DNA of 64,000 nucleotides from Tomocerus qinae (lineage: Eukaryota > Arthropoda > Collembola > Entomobryomorpha > Tomoceridae). This document shows positions 1 to 9,521 of the stretch, piece after piece. Location of the stretch: positions 31,434,001-31,498,000 of the forward strand of contig CM034546.1 of NCBI GenBank assembly GCA_020055645.1, given 5' to 3'. Both the position numbers and the translations under genes were made by a program. How positions within the stretch are numbered: position 1 is the first letter of the stretch; each line of letters opens with the position of its first letter. Below the pieces are notes generated by a model. The model made no database searches and had not been told where the DNA came from. It saw only the letters and a program-made list of their open reading frames with translations.

Positions 1-1551
1 GTTGTTGTCCATATGATTTCTCTTTTACCGATTCATCATCATCAGACTCTTCGTAATAATCATCATCACCTATCTACATCAATTGCTACTGCATTAATTA
101 TGTCATCATAATTATTTTCTTCGTCTATCTTTACTTTCGAACTCTTACGCCTCTCTAAAAATTCTTCAGAGAAACCTATTATGGTAAAGTCCAATATCAG
201 GATTTTGCCTTTCAAATTTCTGTATTTGTTTAAGACAAAAAGGAAAGTTAATTCCATCCCAGTTGACTTTTCCATTATCTAGTACATCCCTATAGGAATT
301 CAGCGCTTTTCTAATTTACGATTTACATTTTTAGGATGTACTTCCTTGCAGTGTACACTTTCGTGAGCATATATCGCGCGTTTGAAACATAAGTTGTCAT
401 CAACGGCCACGTTAATAAATGTTTTGTTTTTCTTCTTAAGTATATCTGGTAAGGTATGTTTTTCCTTCCTCCACGCAATGGTATATACTTTACAATTGTC
501 ATTTTAAATTCCTTAACATTATCTATGTTCCATCCTGAACCATTTCTTACATGTTCTTGCAGCCTCTCGGCAAAATGGTCATTAGTAACCTTAATTGCTA
601 CTTTAGCATTGTCCATATTTAGAACTGAAAACATGAAGCCTGGAAACGGTCTGGTGTCATGCATAAATGTAATCATCTTGTTGTTTTTTACTAAATGCAA
701 CCACTATATCAAAATGGACCTTAAATGTAATCCAATCGTCTAAATGCACTCTAAATGCTGATAAATTTGGCTTCTTAAACTGTGAAATATCCCACGAATA
801 TCTTTGACAACTAAATGGTCTAAACTGCAATTGAATTCATGATAAATGTCAAATGCACTTTTAACCAAGGTTAATTCGATATGGTCCTCTCCCATTCCTA
901 CTTGAGGAAAGTCAACATTCGAGTAATATTCTGGGTGAGTGTTAACTAAATGCAATTGAAGACCATGTGTACTTGGAAATACAATGTCACAAGCAGGGCA
1001 GTGCTTAGATCTTAACAGACTTACATTAACAGTTTTTAGATTGGTGTCCGGACGTGGCTCATTCTGAATATTGTCCACTTCTTCTTGTGTTGGCACAGAG
1101 GCTGGCACGAAGTCGGAATGTCCTGGAGAATTAGAAATTCTGGGTCTCTTACTTGTAGATGTAACTTCTTCATCTTCTCGTCGGCGTTTTCTTGAATCCA
1201 AACTCTGGAACTCTAGTTGTTCGATACAGTTACATATGGATTGGTCTTCGTCACAGATAGAACAGATGTGGTCAGCAAGCAGATGGTCTTCCATTGAATT
1301 CTCTGTTTTGAATTTTTTGGTGCACTTGGGACAAGCTGAAAATACAAAAGTCAATTTATTAAGTTAATTATTCTTCAGTCAAAAGTTTTGTCCTAATAAT
1401 TTTAAATAATGATGTGAGATACTGTAATAGTACTTACCAAAGCACTGACAAACATCTTTAAACCTTGAACAGAAGGGACACTGATGAATCTCCTTAAAAT
1501 GTTTCTCCGAAATTTTCAGTCAAGACAACATTGCAAATGGGACAATTTTCC
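1..1551 (-). pseudogene. Decayed C2H2-finger / Maverick-type DNA polymerase N-terminal fragment
   Basis: The fragment reads on the minus strand. A first exon starts about 1551 with an ATG and a CxxC pair, has one frameshift inside its finger, and ends at a GTAAGT donor near 1434. A second exon starts after a TTTTCAG acceptor near 1336. It encodes further C2H2 and CxxC modules, a basic nuclear-type stretch and an acidic linker, and stops at 740. Downstream, 323-700 contains a segment with 'IPLRGG' that resembles the N-terminal part of large DNA-polymerase proteins carried by Maverick/Polinton-like elements in many invertebrates. From about 470 down to 60 that similarity hops between frames, so at least two indels are present. 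I see no polymerase catalytic motifs inside the window; the rest would lie left of position 1. The finger modules are seen directly; the family assignment is from memory of the family and moderate. It is probably a dead element copy. Confidence 0.45.
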
Positions 1552-2289
1552 ATTTTGAAAATAATTGTAATATCAGGAACAGGACTTTTGAAGTTAGATG
1601 CTGGAGGTTTGGAGTACAAGAACGATATGAATTATAATATTTTCTTGGCTTCCTTTTAACGACGAAAATGTTGAGTAAAGCTCTTGGTGCAACTTTTAAA
1701 AATAAACTATGAAGGTTGGAAGATACATGTAAGATGCAGCCTTTTATGTAAAGATATTTCCGAGTAAGGATTATCTGACTAAAAGTCATAGCATTCTTTG
1801 TTTTATTTATACTGCAGTGTCGGAAATAACTTATTTCTGCTTTATTAATATTGCAAGGTACCTAAAACTGTGCATTTACCTGTCTAGTGTACTTTATGCA
1901 CTGGATTGAACACGTAGATGCGACAAACACTGGATATTACCGAGTACCCTTAGGTACCTAAAGCATTCTACTTATTGATTGCACGCTATTTTGTCTAACC
2001 CTCTCCTATCTCCCTTTTATCAATTGCATTGACTCTCACATGTAAAGTCACACATACAGATGTTTACAATGTTGATGTCTACACACTTGTGTTCATCGAT
2101 TATCCATCTTTATTTATACTATTTTACCTTTATTTTATGTCATCGATATCCTTATAGAGATACTTATTTGAATACGATATGATCATATTATAATACGTTA
2201 ACTTTGCATTATATAGAAATTATTTTTAAGATCCAAGTGTACATGTTTGCCGGAGGGTATGAAGTAATCCAAGCTCGCTATACGGCTAT
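1552..2289. other. No gene recognised
   Basis: AT-rich sequence. Small open frames here lack splice signals or recognisable motifs. It may be the flank of the decayed element to the left. Confidence 0.5.
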
Positions 2290-2700
2290 GACTGCATTTG
2301 GGTATGGTTACTACTATCCAAGAGTTTGGTTAGTACCTGTAATATCATGAATGTTTATGGTTGTAAGTGTCCGAGCTATCAAGATGATGTGGGGTGTGGA
2401 CTACTATCCAAGAGTTAGGTTGGCCAAGCGCCTGTACTTTCACAGTACCCGCAGGCTATGTGGCTGAGTGTTCAAGCTATCAATATAGGGTGTGGAATAC
2501 TATCTGAGCATAAGGGTTAGGTTAGTGCCTGTACTTCCACAGTACCCACATGCTATGTGGCTGAGTGTTCAAGCTATCAATATAGGGTGTGGAATACTAT
2601 CCGAGCATAAGGGTTAGGTTAGTGCCTGTACTTCCACAGTACCCACAGGCTATGTGGCCGAGTGTTCGAGCGTTCAGAATCCAAGATGGCGTAGGGTGTG
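2290..2700. repeat. Minisatellite, about 97-bp period, about 4 copies
   Basis: Phrases such as 'tatagggtgtggaatactat' recur at 2484 and 2581, giving a 97-bp period. More divergent copies start near 2297 and 2391. Each unit also carries 'gggttaggttagtgcctgta' and 'ctatgtggctgagtgttc'. The right-hand copies are the most alike; the left-hand ones have drifted. Confidence 0.85.
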
Positions 2701-3105
2701 GACTACTCCTTCGTCCCTCTACTACTCATTTATGACTCATTTCAATTATTCAGAAAGTGGACATATCTAATGCGCATTAAAAGCACTTTTATTCCATGTT
2801 ATATCCAGAATAAGTGCAGATATTTAAAATGTGAATAAATACCTAGAAAATCACTTCATGTAAATTCACGACTTAAGTGTAAGAATTTAAGAAAGTTGAC
2901 GCTGATTTTGTATCTTTCTTTTATCGCTATTGACGTAAATAGTTAGCTAAATGACGTGGATAGCAATGCAAAGGTCAATTGTGTATATTCGGAGTATACC
3001 TATACATATACTTATAAGCATGGGTTAACGAGTATTATTGCTGCATTAGCCTCCCACAGTAAACACCAGATTACCATTTTATATCCATCTTAAAATAGTG
3101 TACAA
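2701..3105. other. Likely promoter/5' flank of the 3106 gene
   Basis: No coding frame is visible. A TATA-like 'cttataagc' lies near 3010, about 95 bases before the ATG at 3106. This is compatible with a core promoter but unproven. Confidence 0.3.
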
Positions 3106-3965
3106 AATGAAATTTTGGATATCGATATGCATTCTGGCATTTTCCTGTTCCATCTTTGGGGAAATCTTGAAGGTAATACTGTTTGAAGATTTTTTTTGAA
3201 AATTGTGTACATAATATTTATTACATGTTTTTCAATTCTTTTTGTAAACAGGAAAATATAACCGAGAGCGTAGAACAATTCCAAAGAAATTTTATAATGC
3301 ACATGTTATTAGTCCTAAAACATTCAATCAACTCTCAAAATCTCCAGATCCTGCAACACACTACACCACTTATTTAACCAACATGTCGATAAAAAACAAT
3401 AATTTGATGCTGCGGCTGAATCCACAGTTACAAGGATCTACACCTCATAACTATGACCAAAGGAAGTCTCACACACTCATCGTAGGCTCTCGAAAGGATG
3501 TCGCAGAATCAGTTCGAAATGGAAAAGTAATCTAAATCAATCTTATTGCTATATTTTCACTTAAATTTAGTTATAAATAATAATGCAATAAATAAAACTT
3601 GATTATATTTATCTCACTACAATATTTAGAGTCTACCGGCACAAGGATCTCGGGCTGGTTCGAATAACTTGGTTGAAAGCAATAGAAAATTTCAACAATT
3701 TCAAATTAATCGTTTAACAAGTGGTCCCAATAAGGGAAAAATAAGCAGTATCAATAATCTGAACAAAAAACATTTTGCGGCTGCAGTTGACAATAACAAA
3801 CTTCCTGTGCATTACCAAGCAAATTATGTCAAAAATGGACCGATGGGGACAATACAAGTTAATAATGTGTTGGGAGGAGTTCCAATTTTTAATAACCCAA
3901 TCAACTTAGAATCAAAAATGGGAACCGATAGAGTAAAAAGAGAAGGATGTCGAGGAAGGGGGTAG
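3106..3965 (+). CDS. Small probable secreted protein, three exons, unknown function
   Basis: Exon 1 (3106-3171) encodes an ATG-initiated signal-peptide-like segment: a charged start, a hydrophobic core 'ISICILAFSCSIFG', then a GTAATA donor. Exon 2 ends at 3525 (GTAATC donor). Exon 3 runs 3631-3965 after a TTTAG acceptor and stops with TAG. Exons 2 and 3 join in phase 0 and encode an Asn/Gln/Lys-rich basic chain with no recognised domain. The C-terminus has a dibasic 'KR' and 'CRGRG'. The weak point is the start of exon 2: the obvious acceptor (after 3251) leads into a frame that soon stops, whereas the long open frame needs a second AG near 3267 or a one-base indel. AATAAA lies at 4166-4171. 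The secreted role is inferred from the signal peptide; no family is recognised. Confidence 0.45.
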
Positions 3966-4165
3966 AAAGTTGAAATTGAAAACCTATCCGAATGTTAAAT
4001 ATCAATCACATATTTTGCCTTATCTGTAAGCCTCAGACTCCGTGGTGACATATTTGGTAGTTACTAATTGGCAGAATGAATTGAAATCTTAGTTGTACAT
4101 CTTGTATGGTTCAGATATTCTGTGGACCGATGGCTATCATATTTTTTTGATTATATTTGGGATTA

Positions 4166-4171
4166 AATAAA
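4166..4171 (+). promoter_or_regulatory. Poly(A) signal AATAAA
   Basis: Canonical hexamer about 200 bases after the stop of the 3106-3965 gene. Confidence 0.4.
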
Positions 4172-4559
4172 ATATAGAAAAAAATAATTCCACAATAAAT
4201 TGCAATTTCCAAAGCTGCATGCTTTTCGATTTGCTTCAAACTTTTTTCACCTTAGGTCTTTGGCTAAATGTGTAATTTATAATTCGTAAAAATTCGGTCG
4301 ACGTCATATAATGCCATAATGATTCACCTCATTTTCTCAAACCTAAGGTTATTGCCTGCCCTCATCAAACCTAAGGTTGTTGGCTGCTACCTTCCCAATT
4401 CTGAAAGCACACAAGAAAATAACCACACGAAATACGCGTTTCAACTTGAACAAAATCTATCAGGGGTTATAACCGTATTTCCTTGCGTTTGCTTAATATG
4501 AATGTGCAGGCTTCTCATGGAATATTCCCCAAGAAATGATCATTTAATGTAATTGAACT

Positions 4560-4740
4560 AATTATTTAAATGTATGTTCTTTCAGCAAGCTGGCATTGTG
4601 GAAACCAACGAGACTGCTTTCTCAGTTCTTTCCCAGAAATTTTGGGCGTAGTTACTATTGAAATCGGCAATGCCGCTTTTATCTTAATGAAACCATTAGG
4701 CAAATATATTACTTATGTCGAGCAAAGCTCAGCTTAAAGA
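4560..4740. repeat. Dispersed duplicate block, copy 1
   Basis: About 180 bases resemble 8944-9150. Shared phrases are 'attttgggcgtagtt', 'gaaatcg' and 'acttatgtcga', in the same order. Both copies lie near intact or broken chemoreceptor sequence, so the block is probably part of a duplicated chemoreceptor locus. Confidence 0.6.
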
Positions 4741-5405
4741 AAATGGTATAGTCTGAAGATATGTAAGCCGAGTGTTGAAATTCTGTCGCAACGATTCATC
4801 GAAAAGCAAAGTATGTAGTGATACAACAGAGGTATACTATATTCATACTACTGTAGCGCTTATTATTAGTAACCTTTTCTACTGAATATAATGTATAGGA
4901 CATATCCGCTCAATTAGTGCAAATTAAAAATTGCAAAACTTTTACAATATAAATGTGTACCTTAACTCTGAGTAGGGTTTTTAATTTAATATTGCTGACA
5001 AATCCTCCTTCTTTTTTGAAAACATTTACCTTCACCATTTTCCGCCGAAGTGTTTGGGTAAAATGTGGATAGTGCTGAACAACAAGAGTAGGAGTTTCAT
5101 TCAACTATATAGAAATAAGATCGATTTCACAACGATAGCCAGGCAGGTAGACTCTGTCTGAACTCGAGACCAACCCAATTGAATATATCAGTAATTCGTA
5201 GAAAAAGCAATTCATTTAATTCATTTTACTTCCTCGACTACCATTCAAAAGAAATTTCACAGCTTGTGTTCTCAAAAGTAGCATTACGTATCCTACCTTT
5301 ACCAAGTCAATACGTATCCTTTCCTTGTTAGCTGAATCAGAATATAAATATATCAGATAAATAAATAGTAAACTAACTAATTTGCTTGTATTTGGTTTTC
5401 CAAAA

Positions 5406-6618
5406 ATGATTACAGAGTACATGTTTCTGGCTTTTAAATGGAATTTTCAAAATTTTAGCTTCTTCAGGCTGATTCCCTTGGAGTGGGACCATAATACTCG
5501 TCACTTGAGTATTAGCAAGCAAAAATGGAGGATGAAAATCTTCGCTGCAACTTCACTAATGCAGCTTTCAGTGCTCATCTACTACATACTCGTTCTCACA
5601 TTTGATATTGGTTCACTGAAAATGATCAACAAGGTAAAGCTCATTGTGGAAATAATAATTTTCACAATAGCTACTGCAGCCAACGTCTCGCTCCTGCGAT
5701 TTGGAATTGAAGATTACATTTGCATGGTAAACGATGGCGTGGACCTACATCAGCGATTGTCAGGTATTTTATAAATATTTATTTTCGCTACAATATATTA
5801 TCCACAAATACAATTTAATCTAATTACATAAAGGACTAACTACAGGATAGTTTTATTATAGAAATGGGTCCCAAACATTCAGTGCAAAAAACGTTTGACT
5901 ATTTCGGAGCAATTCTTCTGGCTTTTCTTCCAATCGAAATACTGATCGCTACTCTTAAGTCGATTGGTGTCTTTTTGGGAAGAGAACCTTATTTCACCAT
6001 TGCATCACCTTACAGAAGAGGACAACCGATGGGACTTGAAGAGATTATAAATCGCTTTGCAGTTTTTCTACCTTATCTGTTCATTAGATTCAATCGTATT
6101 TTTTCAGTAAATGCCTACATTATATTTGGATCCATCGGTCTTAAAGTTTTAAATTATTGGACTGAGAAATTACAACACTTTCCAAATAAAATGAAGGCCA
6201 TTCATGCACTTCGTCAATTAAATGTCCTGTTAGATTTCGTAAACAAGCATTTATCAATATTCACTCCACTTCTAATTCTAACAGGACATTACCTTATTGT
6301 ATTCACTATTTGTGCCACTGTAAAACTAAGATTAGCCATGGGAATGCCACTCTACCTCATCATGCCCATTCTGGCTACGTTGTCGTCCCTCGTGGCAAAG
6401 TTGCTGATTGCTGAAACAGGATTGATCCACACAAAGCCTCTGAATTCATCATCTCATTAAAATCCCATAGAAATAGAAGACTCAGATGTATTGCAAGAGG
6501 AATGCAACCGATTTCAATCCACATAGGTCCATTTGGATTTATCGACCGAAGCTTTGCACTAACCTTAGTTGCATCCATTGTTGATAACGTTGTTAACATT
6601 CTGCTCTTAATCTACTAA
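5406..6618 (+). pseudogene. Seven-TM chemoreceptor-like gene, two exons, one frameshift
   Basis: Exon 1 is 5406-5763 (donor CAG|GTATTT) and exon 2 is 5862-6618 (acceptor TTATAG); the junction is in phase. The product would be about 370 aa with repeated hydrophobic helices, an early 'PLEWDHNTR' region and a C-terminal helix ending 'VDNVVNILLLIY'. This length and layout fit the insect gustatory-receptor-type inverted 7TM family. I do not see the standard TYxxxxxQF tail motif, so the assignment is provisional. In exon 2 the frame stops at about 6460, but an adjacent frame continues without a break from about 6432 to the TAA at 6616-6618. The switch lies in a short A run ('cacaaagcc'), so it may be a one-base sequencing error or a real inactivating deletion. 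The ATG at 5406 was chosen because the frame upstream has only a TTG. AATAAA at 6692-6697 is well placed. Confidence 0.5.
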
Positions 6619-6691
6619 TTTAGTAAGATGTAATATTCTTTATTAACTAAATAATCAGTTATATTTGTAATTATATTATTCACTGCTAATG

Positions 6692-6697
6692 AATAAA
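6692..6697 (+). promoter_or_regulatory. Poly(A) signal at the MITE junction
   Basis: AATAAA 74 bases after the chemoreceptor stop. It forms part of the 8-base target duplication of the adjacent MITE. Confidence 0.5.
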
Positions 6698-7285
6698 CAG
6701 TGTACAAAATTTACCACTTTTTAGCCTTTTTTACCATCACAGTGGTAAAAATGCACTTAATGGTAAAAATGCATTTAATGGTAAAAATGGTAAATTTTAG
6801 CGATTGATTAGACAGCTGAGTGCAGATACACTAGACTTCCTAAAATATAAGTTTTAGAACTTTGTTTTCTATGAAATATTTCCAATATCAATTAAATTAA
6901 TCATAATTATTTGATTGTACACCAAAAGTTATAAAAAATGAAGCAAGAAAGATTGCATTTGGTATCGTCCATTTTAAATTGATGCTAATTTAATTGCAAT
7001 TAATTTCTCAATCGGCAAGGGTTGTTAGCGCCCTCATTTTTTGAATCCTACTCTGATTGATGAACACTTATCAATTTATGACAACAATGATCATCTGCTA
7101 AGCTATTTCGTACTTTGCCCCCGAATTTTGTTCAAAATTTAGACACGAAATTTAAATGAAACTATTTTTTACCATTTGTACCATTTATACCACTTACCAC
7201 TACTTTTTAGGTAGTGGTATTTAACGTTAAATACCATTAAAAACCACTTACCACTGGTAAGTGGTAAATGGTATTTTGTACACTG
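6698..7285. mobile_element. hAT-type MITE, copy 1 (588 bp)
   Basis: Begins CAGTGTACAAAAT and ends in the inverted form ATTTTGTACACTG. It is flanked by the perfect 8-base repeat TGAATAAA at 6690-6697 and 7286-7293. An 8-bp target duplication plus CAGTG termini is the hallmark of hAT-type transposons. There is no coding capacity; subterminal 'ggtaaa/tttacc' motifs are repeated many times. Confidence 0.9.
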
Positions 7286-7310
7286 TGAATAAATGCAAAA
7301 GTACTAAACC

Positions 7311-8424
7311 GTGTATGAATTTAAGAGATGTGTAAGCAAAATAATTTGAAATTGCAAATCGGATTGCAACAAGTGTTAACCTAATGAGAAAGAGGATTGT
7401 AAAAAACAACTTCTTTCCGATTTTCGATGTACCGCCCCCTTTACTCAGGACACACCCCCCGAAGGTCGAAACGCTACTGGGAAATTACTCCGAAACTACT
7501 CGACCGATTTGGATGAAATTTTTTTTAAATTAAAGGAGACAATATTTTAGAGGGTGGACTTTCAGCGTTTTTCAAAATTCGAACTCTTTCATGAAAAACG
7601 AATTTCAAAATTTCCAAAAACACGTTTTTTTTAAAGTTTATTGTTTTTAGGGTCAATCTTACTCTAATAGCTATACAAACCGCATATTTGCATATTCTAT
7701 TAATTTGACCTCCAAAAATGTCAAAGGTCAACTTACTGAAAATGCTCCAATACACCTTGTGTGACATATCAATCAGCATCTACACACTTAAAGGAAAACG
7801 ATTATGATGTAATATGTTCAAAAATTTGAAGTGGTACAATGTCAAAGGTGAAGCCAAGTGAAAGGCATATTAATAACTTTTAAAACAATTACCTTTGACA
7901 TTGTACCACTTCAAATTTTTGAACATTTTACATCATAATCGTTTTCCTTTAAGTGTGTAGATGCTGATTGATATGTCACACAAGGTGTATTGGAGCATTT
8001 TCAGTAAGTTGACCTTTGACATTTTTGTAGGTCAAATTTATAAAATATTCAAATATGCGGTTTATATAGCTATTAAGAAGTGAGATTGGCCCTAAAAGCA
8101 AATAAACTTTAAAAAAACGTGTTTTTGGAAATTTTGAAATTCGTTTTTCATGAAAGAGTTCGAATTTTGAAAAACGCTGAAAGTCCACCCTCTAAAATAT
8201 TGTCTCCTTCAATTAAAAAAAAATTTTATCCAAATCGGTCGAGTAGTTTCGGAGTAATTTCCCAGTAGCGTTTCGATGAAGTGTCTCTGAGTAAAGGGGG
8301 CGGTACATCGAAAATCGGAAAGAAGTTGTTTTTTACAATCCTCTTTCTCATTAGGTTAACACTTGTTGCAATCCGATTTGCAATTTCAAATTATTTTGCT
8401 TACACATCTCTTAAATTCATACAC
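7311..8424. mobile_element. Foldback palindrome, arms about 540 bp
   Basis: The left arm begins 'gtgtatgaatttaagagatg' at 7311 and its reverse complement closes the element at 8424. Arms can be followed inward to about 7850 and 7890 with a few mismatches and short indels, leaving a spacer of about 40 bases. Open frames in both arms mirror each other and have no recognisable protein. No clear target duplication was found. It is most likely a foldback-type non-autonomous DNA element. Confidence 0.85.
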
Positions 8425-8454
8425 CCATTTTAAATTACTTTTTAGGTACGCATA

Positions 8455-8600
8455 CATACCTGGTTCAGCCATTTTCGGGTTGGGAGGATATAATACTCAC
8501 CACCTGATTGTCAGCAACCTGAAATAATAAATAAATGTTTTTGCTGCAACTATATGCACTGCAACTTGCTATGTTCATCCACGGCACTTTTGATGTAAAA
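8455..8600 (+). pseudogene. Broken copy of chemoreceptor exon 1
   Basis: Resembles 5475-5595 in exon 1 of the intact chemoreceptor. 'ataatactc.ccac.tga' and 'gctgcaact' match in order at similar spacing, but stops and indels destroy the frame. It lies directly beyond the palindrome. Confidence 0.55.
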
Positions 8601-9521
8601 TAAAATAATTATTAAAATAATATAACACTAGTAAATATAAGTTATCAAGTAGTAAATTAATGTAAGAAATAAATCATGTATCCATAATCATTACATATAA
8701 TAAATAATTTTCGACTGTTGGGTCCAACCGGGTGGTGACTTAACACTAAAATGGATAAGGAGTTTGTCACTTTACATTGTCCTTGCTTATTGCAAATATG
8801 CTAAATATTATTATAACCTCAAGAATTTAACTACCTTAGAAGGTTTAGACTTTGTGTATTACATATTTCTGGCTCCACCGGTACATTCATTTAGATTTTC
8901 ATACCTTCATTATTTGACTGATTATCTAACGTTTAGCTTAGTTAATTATTTAAGTAATAATATGTTCTTTTAGCAAGCCGACCTAGTGGAAATCGATGAC
9001 TCTCCGCTTGCCCAGTGCTTCTTATAGAGGGAGATATTGAAATTTTGGGCGTAGTTTCAGTAGAAATCGTCAAATGTCGCTTTTAATGTAATACTGGGTA
9101 AACTACTTATGTCGAATCAAGTTCAGCTTGCAGAAAGAAGATATCGTCCTTAAAAAACCATTTAGCCTATCTCCACTTTTCATTTTGTATACGGAATAGC
9201 CTAAATCCATTTTTCGTTTTATGTATGGAATAAGTATCCCGCCTCTTTCACACGTTGAAACCAACCAATAATCATGTCAGCCACCATAATGTTAACTATT
9301 TTTTAACAAAGAATTCTTTTGATAAAAAGTTTAAACTAAAAGGTATATAGCTCTTCAGTTTAACACACACACAGTAGTCCATGTTACATAATTACAAACC
9401 CTCTCCTTTTCCAACTTTCACCGATTACACCAACCAAGTGAAATGTACATGTGAATTATTTTTGATTCTCAATTTGGTTTGCCATAATAAATATTTAAGA
9501 TTGTGCTATTTCTGGTTGCAG
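8601..9521. other. Chemoreceptor-locus debris, no gene
   Basis: Includes 8944-9150, the second copy of the 4560-4740 block, and a small tandem repetition near 9167-9235 ('cattttgtatacggaatag' against 'cgttttatgtatggaataa'). No exon of the following GPCR could be found here. Confidence 0.45.

Larger units (their letters stand above)
3966..5405. other. 3' flank and upstream region of the chemoreceptor gene
   Basis: Contains the poly(A) signal at 4166 and a repeated block near 4560-4740. Small open frames here have no supporting features. Confidence 0.4.

Noticed and set aside
2290-2700. CRISPR-like array
   Set aside because: Whole 97-bp units repeat in tandem with no unique spacers, in a eukaryotic context.
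7525-8188. Two similar minus-strand frames as a gene pair
   Set aside because: They are mirror images created by the palindrome arms and contain no recognised protein.
9381-9521. Extending the GPCR upstream along the open frame to 9381
   Set aside because: The residues do not resemble TM2 or its loop, and a good TTGCAG acceptor sits at 9521.
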